In this document: one piece after another, positions 42,949 through 51,466 of the stretch
Position numbering within the stretch: the stretch's first letter is position 1
How the letters are laid out: every line of letters begins with the position of its first letter
Assembly: GCF_009749405.1 (NCBI RefSeq)
Contig: NZ_WBIQ01000010.1
Location: 62,001 to 126,000, forward strand
Direction: 5' to 3'
Length of the DNA: 64,000 nt
Origin: Agromyces lapidis
GTDB lineage: Bacteria > Actinomycetota > Actinomycetes > Actinomycetales > Microbacteriaceae
Made by a program: the position numbers and the translations under genes
Notes under the pieces: model-generated
What the model saw: the letters and a program-made list of their open reading frames with translations, nothing else
The model's database searches: none
What the model was told of the DNA's origin: nothing

Positions 42949-43799
42949 GCGCCGACCGCCATCTCACGGGCACGGGCGAGCGCGGCATCGGTGGCGCGGT
43001 CGAAGGTCTGCTTGAGCGCGGCCTCCTCGAGCACGGCGACGGCCCGCTCGGTGGTGCCCTTCGGGCTCGTCACCCGTCGGCGCAGCTCGGCCGGCTCCTC
43101 CCCCGAGGCCGCGAGCAGCTCGCTCGCGCCGCGGAAGGTGCCCTGCACCATGACCGCCGCCTGCTCGGGCGTGAAGCCCTTGTCGATCGCCGTGGCGGTG
43201 AGCTGCTCGATCAGGTAGAAGACGTACGCCGGGCCCGACCCCGAGATGGTCGAGAGCGCGTCGAGCTGCGATTCCGGCACGACGAGCACCTCGCCGACCG
43301 TCTCGAACATCGCCACGGCGAGCGCGAGGTCGGCGTCGCTCGAGCGCGTTCCGGCCGAGACCCCGGTGACGGCGCGGCCGACGACCGCCGGCGTGTTCGG
43401 CATCGAACGGATGACCGAGACCCCTGCCGGCAGCAGCGACTCGAAGGTCGCGACGGTAACGCCCGCGGCGACCGAGACGACGACCGTGCCCGGTTCGAGT
43501 GCGTCGGCGATCTCGCGCAGGAGGTCGGGCACCATCGCGGGCTTCACGGCGACGACCACGAGCTTCGCGCCGGCGACCGCGCGGCGGTTCGCCGCGGCAT
43601 CCGATTCGGTGGCGTACGCGGTGACGCCGTCGACGCTCGCGAAGGCCGCGGCCTTCTCGGCGGTGCGATTCGTGGTGCGGATGCCCCCGTCGACGACGAC
43701 ACGCGGCTGGAGGAGGCCCGAGATCACGGCCCCGGCCATCGATCCGGCGCCGAGGAAGGCGATGGGGGGAAGGGTCACGGGCTCGTCGGCGGCGCTCAT
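42945..43799 (-). CDS. proC: Pyrroline-5-carboxylate reductase
   Basis: 284-residue enzyme making proline from pyrroline-5-carboxylate with NAD(P)H. Rossmann site IAFLGAGSMAGAVISGL; conserved VKPAMVPDLL, MPNTPAVVG, SGSGPAYVF and VTSPKGTTE. TAGGAT, part of the palindrome ATCCTAGGAT (43806-43815), lies six bases before the ATG, so the message is leaderless and its -10 overlaps that of the divergent CDF gene. Confidence 0.95.
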   Translation of the reverse strand: MSAADEPVTLPPIAFLGAGSMAGAVISGLLQPRVVVDGGIRTTNRTAEKAAAFASVDGVTAYATESDAAANRRAVAGAKLVVVAVKPAMVPDLLREIADALEPGTVVVSVAAGVTVATFESLLPAGVSVIRSMPNTPAVVGRAVTGVSAGTRSSDADLALAVAMFETVGEVLVVPESQLDALSTISGSGPAYVFYLIEQLTATAIDKGFTPEQAAVMVQGTFRGASELLAASGEEPAELRRRVTSPKGTTERAVAVLEEAALKQTFDRATDAALARAREMAVGA

Positions 43800-43895
43800 T
43801 CGACCATCCTAGGATTGTGCCCATGAGCGCATCCGGCGAGATGCGCAGAGCCAATCTCGACCATCCTAGGATTGTGCCCATGAGCGCATCCGGCG
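43800..43895. repeat. 57-bp tandem duplication of the proC/CDF divergent promoter
   Basis: A 39-bp block is repeated exactly at 43800-43838 and 43857-43895 (period 57 bp). Each copy holds ATCCTAGGAT, a TAGGAT -10 in both directions, and the first codons of the CDF gene. As 57 is a multiple of three, the first copy's ATG (43823) is in frame with the second (43880). Confidence 0.92.
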
Positions 43896-44842
43896 GCACC
43901 AAGGCAATCATCGCGGCATTCCTCGCCAACACGGGCATCGCCCTGACGAAGTTCATCGCGTGGTTCTTCTCGGGTTCCGCCTCGATGCTCGCCGAGGCCG
44001 TGCACTCGGTCGCCGACGCCGGCAACCAGCTGCTCCTCATCCTCGGCGGGCGCAAGGCCCGCAAGGCCGCCGACAAGGAGCACCCGTTCGGCTACGGTCG
44101 CGAGCGCTACGTCTACGCCTTCGTGGTGTCGATCATCCTGTTCTCTGTCGGCGGCATCTTCTCGATCTACGAGGGCGTCGAGAAGCTGACGCACCCGCAC
44201 GAGCTCGAGAACGCCTGGATGCCGCTGCTCGTGCTCGGAATCGCGATCGTGCTCGAGTCGTTCTCGCTGCGCACCGCGGTGAAGGAGTCGAACCACGTTC
44301 GCGGGCGCCAGAGCTGGGTGCAGTTCGTGCGACGCGCGAAGGCGCCCGAGCTGCCGGTCGTGCTCCTCGAAGACATCGCGGCCCTGATCGGCCTCGTCTT
44401 CGCGTTCGCCGCGGTGACCCTCACGGTCGTCACCGGAAACCCGCTGTTCGACGCGATCGGCACGCTCATGATCGGTACGTTGCTCGTGCTCGTCGCGGTC
44501 GTGCTCGGCATCGAGACGAAGTCGCTGCTCGTCGGCGAGGGCGCGAGCGACGAGGACGTCGAGAAGATCGAGCAGGCCATCACGGCCGGCCCCGAGATCG
44601 AGCGCATCATCCACATGAAGACCCTCTACCTCGGGCCCGACGAGCTGCTCGTGGCCGCCAAGCTCGGCTTCGCCGCCGACCAGCGCCTGCTCGAGGTCGC
44701 GGCCGCGACGAACGTGATCGAGCAGCGCATCCGTCACGCGGTGCCCGCGGCGCGGGTCATCTACATCGAGCCCGACGTCTACGTCGAGCCGAACCAGCCG
44801 GCGCCGCCGACCGACGCGATCGTCATCAAGGGCCTCGAGTGA
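43880..44842 (+). CDS. Cation diffusion facilitator family transporter
   Basis: 320-residue CDF protein: EAVHSVADAGNQ has the helix 2 H-x3-D metal site, the loop KEHPFGYGRERYVYAF is typical, LFDAIGTLMIG holds the helix 5 Asp, and a C-terminal cytoplasmic domain follows from about residue 215. Likely exports divalent metal. The start at 43880 is preceded by TAGGAT and seven bases. An alternative leaderless start at 43823, created by the duplication, would add 19 residues. Its TGA overlaps the next gene's GTG. Confidence 0.9.
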   Translation: MSASGGTKAIIAAFLANTGIALTKFIAWFFSGSASMLAEAVHSVADAGNQLLLILGGRKARKAADKEHPFGYGRERYVYAFVVSIILFSVGGIFSIYEGVEKLTHPHELENAWMPLLVLGIAIVLESFSLRTAVKESNHVRGRQSWVQFVRRAKAPELPVVLLEDIAALIGLVFAFAAVTLTVVTGNPLFDAIGTLMIGTLLVLVAVVLGIETKSLLVGEGASDEDVEKIEQAITAGPEIERIIHMKTLYLGPDELLVAAKLGFAADQRLLEVAAATNVIEQRIRHAVPAARVIYIEPDVYVEPNQPAPPTDAIVIKGLE

Positions 44843-45591
44843 GCGACGTCGCCGGCGGCGGTCGCCGCGTGGCGCTCGTGCTGCGGCACGACTCGGCGAT
44901 CGGCCTCGGCAACCTCGGCGCGACGCTCGAGGCGCGCGGGTACGAGATCGTCACGGTCGACGCTCCCACTGCGGATGTCTCGGCGCTCGACCCGCTCGAC
45001 GCCGACCTCGTGATCGTGCTCGGCGGTGACGAGGCCGCCTACGAGACCGACCGCTACCCCTATCTCGCCGACGAGATCGCGCTGCTGCGTGCGCGCATCG
45101 CCGCCGAGGCGCCGATCTTCGGGGTGTGCCTCGGAGCACAGCTGCTCGCCGAGTCGCTCGGGGGCCGCGCCTTCAAGGGCGACCGCAAGGAGGTCGGCTG
45201 GCTGGCCGTCGAGCCGACGGCCGCGGGCGCTGCGTCGCCGGTGCGCCACTTCGCGGGCGTGCCCACGGTGCAGTGGCACGGCGACAGCTTCGAGCTGCCC
45301 GACGAGGCGGGACTCGTTCGCCTCGCGTCCTCGGCGCAGTACGAGAACCAGGCCTTCGCGAAGGGCGACTGGCTGCTCGCGGTGCAGTTCCACCCCGAGG
45401 TCGACGACGAGATCCACGAGGACTGGCTCGACGCCTGGGGCGACGAGCTGCCCGAGTACGGGCTCAGCCGCGAACGGTTGCGCGCCGACCACGCCGAGCA
45501 CGGGCCGCGTGCGCAGGCGGCATCTGCCCGGTTGCTCGGCGAGTATCTCGACGCGCTGCCGACTCGCGCGAAGGTGCCCCAGCGCGACTGA
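44839..45591 (+). CDS. Class I glutamine amidotransferase-like protein
   Basis: 250-residue GATase1-fold protein: nucleophile C97 in IFGVCLGAQLLAESLGG, and the His-Glu pair in AVQFHPEVDDE. Resembles stand-alone GMP-synthase-like amidotransferases that act on small molecules (for example gamma-glutamyl compounds). The partner and product are unknown. The GTG overlaps the CDF stop. Confidence 0.87.
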   Translation: MSDVAGGGRRVALVLRHDSAIGLGNLGATLEARGYEIVTVDAPTADVSALDPLDADLVIVLGGDEAAYETDRYPYLADEIALLRARIAAEAPIFGVCLGAQLLAESLGGRAFKGDRKEVGWLAVEPTAAGAASPVRHFAGVPTVQWHGDSFELPDEAGLVRLASSAQYENQAFAKGDWLLAVQFHPEVDDEIHEDWLDAWGDELPEYGLSRERLRADHAEHGPRAQAASARLLGEYLDALPTRAKVPQRD

Positions 45592-45614
45592 ACCCCGCGC
45601 CGCGGGGGCAGCGT

Positions 45615-45683
45615 TTCAGGAAGACGCGAGCTGCTCAGGACGTTTCTCGCGGAATCGTCCTGAGCAGCCGTCGTTCTCCTGAA
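45615..45683. terminator. Large two-part hairpin between convergent genes
   Basis: GCTGCTCAGGACG (45630-45642) and CGTCCTGAGCAGC (45656-45668) pair perfectly over 13 bases. Outside an 8x8 internal loop, TTCAGGA (45615-45621) pairs with TCCTGAA (45677-45683). Lying between the convergent amidotransferase and SDR genes it probably ends both transcripts, though no T run follows. Confidence 0.6.
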
Positions 45684-45690
45684 TCCGAGA

Positions 45691-46476
45691 TCAGAAGTGC
45701 GTTCCGCCGTCGATGCGCACCTCGGTGCCGGTGACGAACGCACCGTCGCTGCTTGCGAGCATCGCGACGACCGAGGCGACGGTCTCGGGGCCGGCGAAGC
45801 CCTGGCCGAGCGCGGGCTGCAGCTTCATGAAGAGCATCATGTCGGCGTCGTCGGGCAGGCCGGGGCCCTGGCTCTGCTTCGACTGGCCCGAGCCGTCGGT
45901 CATGCCCGAGGAGATCGATCCCGGCTGCACCGAGTTGAAGCGGATTCCCTGCTTCGCGTACTCGGCCGCGAGCGCGTGCGTCATCGACTGCACGCCGCCC
46001 TTGCTCGCCGCGTAGGCCGCCATGTAGGGGTGGGCGAACATCGCCGAGGTCGAGCTGAAGTTGACCACGGCCGAGCCGTCGCCCTCGAGCAGCGCGGGGA
46101 TCGCCTCGCGGATCACGAGGAACGTGCCGACGAGGTTGACGCGGATGACTTGCTCGAACGCGTCGAGGGTGGTCTCGTGCGTGTGCGAGGAGCGCAGGAT
46201 GCCGGCGGCGTTGACGAGTGCGTCGAGTCCGCCGAGCGCGGTGACCGCGGCGGCGACGCCCTCGCGAACGGATGCCTCGTCGGCGATGTTCATCGTCACG
46301 GTGGTCAGCCGATCGGCGGCCTCCCCGGCCTTCGCGACGGTGTCTGCGAGGCCGGCCTCGCTGACGTCGGCGGCGACGACCCGTCCGCCTTCGGCGAGCA
46401 TGCGCAGCACGGTCGCCTGTCCGATGCCCGATCCGCCGCCGGTGACGAGTGCGCGGCGACCTTCATAGCGGTTCAT
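45691..46476 (-). CDS. Short-chain dehydrogenase/reductase
   Basis: 261-residue classical SDR: cofactor site VTGGGSGIGQATV, NAAG, catalytic Ser in NFSSTSAMFAHP, and Y-x3-K in YAASKGG; ends with VRIDGGTHF. The start is ATG at 46476 with GAAAGGT nine bases upstream. Its substrate is unknown. It diverges from a TetR gene, whose product probably represses it through the inverted repeats between them. Confidence 0.92.
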   Translation of the reverse strand: MNRYEGRRALVTGGGSGIGQATVLRMLAEGGRVVAADVSEAGLADTVAKAGEAADRLTTVTMNIADEASVREGVAAAVTALGGLDALVNAAGILRSSHTHETTLDAFEQVIRVNLVGTFLVIREAIPALLEGDGSAVVNFSSTSAMFAHPYMAAYAASKGGVQSMTHALAAEYAKQGIRFNSVQPGSISSGMTDGSGQSKQSQGPGLPDDADMMLFMKLQPALGQGFAGPETVASVVAMLASSDGAFVTGTEVRIDGGTHF

Positions 46477-46499
46477 GTGTATCGACCTTTCGAGTGTTC

Positions 46500-46543
46500 G
46501 TGACGTTCTACTACACGTTACGCCTGTATGGCACAACGTGCCA
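46500..46543. promoter_or_regulatory. Inverted repeats between SDR and TetR genes
   Basis: GTGACGT-N8-ACGTTAC (46500-46521, one mismatch) and the perfect TGGCAC-AAC-GTGCCA (46529-46543) lie in the divergent spacer. Either could be the operator of the TetR protein encoded at 46594-47274. Confidence 0.6.
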
Positions 46544-46593
46544 CCATGTCATCGAGCGACCGCGAACGGCGATTTTCGCGTACGCTTCGATCC

Positions 46594-47274
46594 GTGGACC
46601 GCACCACTGGCACCGCCCGCACCGCCCCCGCCCCCGCCCTCGCCGCGAGGCCGACGCCGACGCCGACGCTCACCGAACGCCGCAAGGCGGCGACGCAGCT
46701 CGAGATCGCGCAGGCCGCGGCCGTGCTCTTCGCCGAGCACGGCGCCGATCAGGTGACGGCCGAGACCATCGCCGCGACCGCAGGGGTGTCGCTGCGCACC
46801 TTCTACCGGTACTTCCGCACCAAGGAGGACGCGGTGGGTCCGCTGCTCGCGGTCGGAGCCGACGCCTGGCAGCAGGCCCTCGCCGCCTCCGCGCCCGGCG
46901 ACCCGATCGCCGCGATCCCCACCATCATCGAGCACCAGCTCACCCCCCTGAGCGAGGTCGACCGCGAGGGCCTGCGCTGGATCCGCGGACTCCTGCGAGC
47001 CGCCGACGGCGACCCCGCGCTGCTCACGGTCTGGCACCGCGTCAACCACGACTCCGAGGTGCGCCTGCGCCACATCATCGCCGGGCTCGTCGACGACGCC
47101 GACCCCTTCGAGGTCCGACTGCTCGCCGCCGCCGCGACCGATGCCATTCGGGTCGGCCTCGAGGAGTGGGCCTCGGGCGACGCGCCCGAGACGGGGCCCG
47201 GATCGCCCGCCGACCTCGCGGTGCGCGCCTTCGCGCAACTGTCGCGCGGTATCACGCTCGCGCACGCGACGTAG
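46594..47274 (+). CDS. TetR family transcriptional regulator
   Basis: 226 residues. After an Ala/Pro/Thr-rich lead of about 30 residues, the TetR helix-turn-helix reads TVAETIAATAGVSLRTFYRYFRTKEDAVGPLL-like (here VTAETIAATAGVSLRTFYRY). A ligand domain follows. GTG start with TACGCT seven bases upstream; leaderless. Likely controls the divergent SDR gene. Confidence 0.88.
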   Translation: MDRTTGTARTAPAPALAARPTPTPTLTERRKAATQLEIAQAAAVLFAEHGADQVTAETIAATAGVSLRTFYRYFRTKEDAVGPLLAVGADAWQQALAASAPGDPIAAIPTIIEHQLTPLSEVDREGLRWIRGLLRAADGDPALLTVWHRVNHDSEVRLRHIIAGLVDDADPFEVRLLAAAATDAIRVGLEEWASGDAPETGPGSPADLAVRAFAQLSRGITLAHAT

Positions 47275-47309
47275 CGCGAGGATCGAGCACGTGCCGCTCG
47301 GCTCGACGA

Positions 47310-47792
47310 CTACGACGAGGGGCGGCGCAGCGGATCCTCGAAGAACTCGAGCAGCAGCGCCGCGGATGCCTCGGCCTCGACGCCGGCGTAGACCTCGACC
47401 CGATGGTTGAGCCGGCGGTCGCGCAGCACGTCGTAGAGCGAGCCGGCGGCGCCGGCCTTCTCGTCCCACGCGCCGAAGACCACGGTCGGCACCCGCGCGG
47501 CGAGGATCGCCCCCGCGCACATCACGCACGGCTCGAGCGTCACGACGAGCGTGCACCCCTCGAGCCGCCAGTCGCCGGTCGCCTCGGCCGCGCGGCGCAG
47601 CGCGAGCACCTCGGCGTGGGCGGTGGGGTCGCCGTGCAGCTCGCGCTCGTTGCGGCTCGACGCGATGACGCGGCCCTCTCGGTCGACCACGACGGCGCCG
47701 ACCGGCACGTCGCGGGTGGCGGGCGCCCGGGCGGCCTCGGCGAGCGCGAGCCCCATCCATTCACGGTGGATCGCCGGCCCCGGTGCATCCAT
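47310..47792 (-). CDS. tadA: tRNA-specific adenosine deaminase / nucleoside deaminase
   Basis: 160-residue zinc deaminase with HAEVLAL (catalytic Glu) and [11 protein letters not shown]. TadA makes inosine at the wobble base of tRNA-Arg(ACG); that tRNA is encoded at 59428-59500 in this window. A GAGGGGAGAG ribosome site precedes the ATG. Guanine or other base deaminases share the fold, but length and motif favour TadA. Confidence 0.88.
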   Translation of the reverse strand: MDAPGPAIHREWMGLALAEAARAPATRDVPVGAVVVDREGRVIASSRNERELHGDPTAHAEVLALRRAAEATGDWRLEGCTLVVTLEPCVMCAGAILAARVPTVVFGAWDEKAGAAGSLYDVLRDRRLNHRVEVYAGVEAEASAALLLEFFEDPLRRPSS

Positions 47793-47853
47793 GCCGCTCT
47801 CCCCTCGCCGAACCCCTGACGGGAGCGGACCCCCGCAAACTAGAATCGAGCCT

Positions 47854-48486
47854 ATGCGAGTCCACGTTGCCGATCACCCGCTCATCACGCACAAACTGAC
47901 GGTGCTCCGCGACGTGAACACTCCGTCGCCCGTCTTCCGCTCGCTCGTCGAAGAGCTCATGACGCTGCTCGCGTACGAGGGCACGCGCAATGTGCGCGTC
48001 GCCCCGGTCGACATCCAGACCCCCGTGGCGCCGACGACGGGCGTGCGCATCGCCGAGCCGAAGCCGCTCGTCGTGCCGATCCTGCGCGCGGGCCTCGGCA
48101 TGCTCGAAGGCATGGTCAAGCTCGTGCCGACGGCCGAGGTCGGGTTCCTCGGCATGGCGCGCAACGAAGAGACCCTCGAGCCGACGACGTACGCCGAGCG
48201 CCTGCCCGACGACCTCTCCGGTCGCCAGTGCTTCGTGCTCGACCCCATGCTCGCGACGGGCGGCTCGCTCGCCGCGGCGATGGAGTACCTCTTTCAGCGC
48301 GGCGCCGACGATGTGACCGCGATCTGCATCCTCGGCACCCCCGAGGGCCTCGAGGCGGTCGAGAAGGCGATGCACGGCCGCAAGGTCACCATCGTGCTCG
48401 GCGCCGTCGACGAGCGTCTCAACGAGCACGGCTTCATCGTGCCGGGCCTCGGCGACGCGGGCGACCGCCTCTACGGCACGGTATAA
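47854..48486 (+). CDS. upp: Uracil phosphoribosyltransferase
   Basis: 210-residue enzyme converting uracil and PRPP to UMP. PRPP loop [34 protein letters not shown] and the terminal [12 protein letters not shown] are diagnostic. TAGAAT lies seven bases before the ATG with no ribosome site; the message is leaderless. Confidence 0.96.
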   Translation: MRVHVADHPLITHKLTVLRDVNTPSPVFRSLVEELMTLLAYEGTRNVRVAPVDIQTPVAPTTGVRIAEPKPLVVPILRAGLGMLEGMVKLVPTAEVGFLGMARNEETLEPTTYAERLPDDLSGRQCFVLDPMLATGGSLAAAMEYLFQRGADDVTAICILGTPEGLEAVEKAMHGRKVTIVLGAVDERLNEHGFIVPGLGDAGDRLYGTV

Positions 48487-48594
48487 GCGCGCCCCGAGGC
48501 ATCCGCTTCGCAGATTCTTCACCTCACGACACGCCGAGGCGCAGATCGACTGAGGAAGATTTTTCAGATTCGCATCTGATCGCAGAATCTTTCA

Positions 48595-48635
48595 CGCGAG
48601 GCATCCGGTCGTCTGATTCCTCCGGATGCCTCGCG
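48595..48635 (+). terminator. Hairpin downstream of upp
   Basis: CGCGAGGCATCCGG (48595-48608) and CCGGATGCCTCGCG (48622-48635) are perfect 14-base inverted repeats with a 13-base loop. It lies about 110 bp past upp and before the next promoter; probably the upp terminator although it has no T run. The 110 bp between hold repeated AGATTC/GAATCT blocks. Confidence 0.6.
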
Positions 48636-48685
48636 CTGACGCGCACCCACTGCGACGTCACACCCCGTCATCCCGGGGACATGAA

Positions 48686-48714
48686 TTGACACATGCCCGG
48701 GCGTCGGATTTACT
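48686..48714 (+). promoter_or_regulatory. Strong promoter of a leaderless small ORF
   Basis: TTGACA (48686-48691), a consensus -35, is separated by 17 bp from TTTACT (48709-48714). The ATG of the small ORF follows seven bases later, where transcription should begin. Confidence 0.8.
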
Positions 48715-48721
48715 CGCACCC

Positions 48722-48823
48722 ATGACTGACAACGCACGCACCCTGACCGCCCTCGGCGCTCTCAGGACGAACGACATGATGATGTCGTCGCGTGCACCCA
48801 TGTGTTGTCGAATGTGCCGCTGA
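48722..48823 (+). CDS. Cysteine-rich leader peptide (putative attenuator)
   Basis: 33-residue leaderless ORF ending SSRAPMCCRMCR. Three cysteines in the last six codons, a consensus promoter exactly at the start codon and two hairpins between it and the next gene match the design of actinobacterial cysteine-responsive leader peptides, in which ribosome stalling on Cys codons controls downstream expression. Whether this copy acts so is inferred. Confidence 0.7.
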   Translation: MTDNARTLTALGALRTNDMMMSSRAPMCCRMCR

Positions 48824-48849
48824 CCGCGACCCCTCCGCCGAGTCACGCA

Positions 48850-48951
48850 GCCGATCAGCATCCCGATCGGCACGGACTCCACTGAACCCACCGGATCCCG
48901 GGGGTTCGCCAGGCCGCTCGGCCGTCCGTTCCGACCCCGCAGACCGGGGTC
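48850..48951 (+). promoter_or_regulatory. Candidate attenuator hairpins in the 5' leader
   Basis: GCCGATC (48850-48856) pairs with GATCGGC (48865-48871); GACCCCG (48933-48939) pairs with CGGGGTC (48945-48951) and is followed by TCTTGC. They lie between the Cys-rich leader peptide and the ATG at 48983. Confidence 0.55.
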
Positions 48952-48982
48952 TCTTGCAGCACCCTCCACACAAGGATCCGTC

Positions 48983-49777
48983 ATGTCTCTCGCACTCGCT
49001 CCCGTCCGCACCGCTTCCGTCCGCCCGGTCCAGGCCCGCACCGCTCCGTCGCTGTCGGCCGCCACCTCGGCCGCGCCGCTCCGCTCGCTCTCGAACGCCG
49101 CAGCACGCGACCTCTCCGCCGCTCCCGCTCCCGCCGCCGCGCCGGCCGGGCCCCGCGTCCGCGCCGTGCCCGAGGGCACCGAGGCCCGCGGCTTCGTGCT
49201 CTACGTGGGCATCGACGAGTCGAAGGCCGCCGAAGACGGAACGACCCTCCACCGCATCGTCGAGGCGCTGCGTGCGCTGACGGCCGAGGTCTCGCCCTCC
49301 TCCGAGACCTACGCCGCCGTCGCGCTGGCCCCCGAGGGCGCCGGCGGCCGCGACGTCGACGTCGTGCGCCTCGCCCTGCAGGACCCGTCGGCGCTCGCGA
49401 AGCAGCGCGACGGCCAGGGCACCCGCAACGACGCCGACCGCCACCCCAACGGCGTGATCATCGACATCTCGCGCAAGCGGGTGCTGCTCGACGGCGAGGC
49501 CGCGGGCCTCACCTACAAGGAGTTCGAGCTGCTGCAGTACCTCGTGCTGCGCGAAGGTCGCACGATCGACCGCCACGAGCTCATCGAGAGCCTCTGGGAC
49601 GCCGACGACGAGGCGCCCAGCGAGCGCACGATCGACGTGCACGTGCGCCGACTGCGCTCGAAGCTCGCGCACTACCAGGACATCGTGCGCACGGTGCGCG
49701 GCGTCGGCTACCGCTTCGACCGTCACGCCGACGTGTCGATCCGTCAGGCGTCGACGCCCTCGCCCGACCTGTACTGA
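48983..49777 (+). CDS. Winged-helix DNA-binding protein without receiver domain
   Basis: 264 residues. The first 60 are Ala/Pro-rich and probably disordered; residues about 65-130 (GFVLYVGIDESKAAEDGTTLHRIVEALRAL) form a small alpha/beta domain; residues about 155-250 are an OmpR-type winged helix with GLTYKEFELLQYLVLREGRTIDRHELIESLWD and RTIDVHVRRLRSKL. There is no phosphorylatable receiver, so it is not a normal response regulator. AAGGA precedes the ATG. If the leader peptide acts as proposed, its level responds to cysteine supply. Confidence 0.85.
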   Translation: MSLALAPVRTASVRPVQARTAPSLSAATSAAPLRSLSNAAARDLSAAPAPAAAPAGPRVRAVPEGTEARGFVLYVGIDESKAAEDGTTLHRIVEALRALTAEVSPSSETYAAVALAPEGAGGRDVDVVRLALQDPSALAKQRDGQGTRNDADRHPNGVIIDISRKRVLLDGEAAGLTYKEFELLQYLVLREGRTIDRHELIESLWDADDEAPSERTIDVHVRRLRSKLAHYQDIVRTVRGVGYRFDRHADVSIRQASTPSPDLY

Positions 49778-49810
49778 GAGTGGAGCGGCGCGGGCGATCC
49801 GCGCAGCTCG

Positions 49811-51466
49811 CTACTGCGCCGCAGCCCGCGCCACGTGGCTGCGGGCGTGCGCGACAGCGAGGCCCAGGTCGTCGAACAAGTGGTTCTGGTGCCGGAGGGA
49901 CGACACCACGCCGACCCTCGTCGCGACGCCGAGGTGGTCGCTGCGGATTCCCTTCACGAGCACGGTGACACCGCGGCGCTCGAGCGCCGTGATGAGTTCG
50001 GTGATGACCTGCGCCCCCGTCGCATCGAGCAGTTGCAGCTGCGACATGCGGATGATCACGACCTCGATGCCACGGATGTCTCCGACGCGTTCGAGCATGC
50101 GCTCCGCCGCGCCGAAGAAGAGCGCGCCCTCGAGCCGGAACAGTGCGATGCGCTCGTCGCCGGGCTCGGCCGGCGACGGCAGCTCCTCGCGGTGCACCCC
50201 GCTCGAGCGCGACAGCGCGCGCAGCGCGAAGAACGCGGCGACCGCGATGCCGATGAGCACGGCGTAGATCAGGTCGAAGCTGACGGTGATGACGGCGGTC
50301 ACGACGAATACGACGGCGTCCGACCTGGTCGAGCCGAGCACCGTGCGAACCGTCGCGACCGAGATCATGCGGGTGGCGGTGACCATGAGCACCCCCGCGA
50401 GCGCCGCGAGCGGGATCACGGCGACGACCGAGCCGCCGACGAGCACGATCACGAGCAGCAGCAGCGCGTGCACGACCGCGGCAAGCCGCGTGCGCCCGCC
50501 CGAGCGCACGTTCACGGCGGTGCGCGCAATCGCTCCGGTCGCCGGCATGCCGCCGAACAGGCCCGCCGCGACCGATGCGAGCCCCTGCCCGACGAGCTCC
50601 CGGTCGGCGTCGTACGGCCCGGTGTCGGAGATCGAGGCGGCGACGCGCGCCGAGAGCAGCGACTCGATCGCCGCGAGGGCGGCGACGGTGAGCGCGGCAC
50701 CCGCGAGTCCGGTGACGGTCGCCCAGTCGCCGACCGGCAGCGCAGGCGCGGGCAGGCCGACGGGAAGTTCGCCGATCGTCGAGACGGGCGCCTGCACGAG
50801 GGCGGCGACCACGCTCACGACGATGATCGCGATGATCGATCCGGGCAGCTTCGGATGCAGCCGCGGCGCGACGAGCATGATCGCGGCGACGACGACGACG
50901 ATACCGAGCGACCAGGCGACGGCCGGCCACTCGACCGCGGCGAGCGACTGCACGGCGGCGACCGCGGCGTTCGTGCTGTCGCCGGCCGCTGCGCCGACGG
51001 CTGCGGGCACCTGCTGCAGGAAGATGATGACCGCGATGCCGAGCGTGAACCCCTCGATCACCGGCCAGGGGATGTAGCTCACCGCTCGCCCGAGGCGGAG
51101 CACCCCGCCCGCGACGACGACCAGCCCTGCGACGACGCTCACGAGCGCCAGCACTCCGGCACCGTGGGACGCGACGATCGGCGCGAGCACGACGACCATC
51201 GCGCCGGTCGGCCCCGACACCTGCACGTTCGACCCGCCGAACACGGCCGCGACGACGCCGGCGACGATCGCCGTCACGAGGCCGGCCTCCGCTCCGGCAC
51301 CGGAACTCACTCCGAACGCGAGCGCGAGCGGCAGGGCGACGATGCCCACGGTGACCCCCGCGACGACGTCGCCTCGCCAGGTGCGGCCGAGGTCGCGGTA
51401 GTCGGCCGCACTCGGCAGCAGGGCCGCGGCGGAGCGACCCAGCCGGGCGAGCCTCGACCCGGTCAC
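49811..51466 (-). CDS. SulP family anion transporter with STAS domain (third copy)
   Basis: 551-residue SulP transporter: YRDLGRTWRGDVVAGVTVGIVALPLALAFGVSSG at the N-terminus, SNVQVSGPTGAMVV in helix 3 and a C-terminal STAS domain with IEVVIIRMSQLQLLDATGAQVI. The GTG start overlaps the ArsR stop (GTGA); the open frame beyond it is a shadow of the ArsR gene. Pairing with an ArsR sensor suggests a toxic oxyanion or sulfate/bicarbonate flux; substrate not known. Confidence 0.87.
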   Translation of the reverse strand: MTGSRLARLGRSAAALLPSAADYRDLGRTWRGDVVAGVTVGIVALPLALAFGVSSGAGAEAGLVTAIVAGVVAAVFGGSNVQVSGPTGAMVVVLAPIVASHGAGVLALVSVVAGLVVVAGGVLRLGRAVSYIPWPVIEGFTLGIAVIIFLQQVPAAVGAAAGDSTNAAVAAVQSLAAVEWPAVAWSLGIVVVVAAIMLVAPRLHPKLPGSIIAIIVVSVVAALVQAPVSTIGELPVGLPAPALPVGDWATVTGLAGAALTVAALAAIESLLSARVAASISDTGPYDADRELVGQGLASVAAGLFGGMPATGAIARTAVNVRSGGRTRLAAVVHALLLLVIVLVGGSVVAVIPLAALAGVLMVTATRMISVATVRTVLGSTRSDAVVFVVTAVITVSFDLIYAVLIGIAVAAFFALRALSRSSGVHREELPSPAEPGDERIALFRLEGALFFGAAERMLERVGDIRGIEVVIIRMSQLQLLDATGAQVITELITALERRGVTVLVKGIRSDHLGVATRVGVVSSLRHQNHLFDDLGLAVAHARSHVARAAAQ

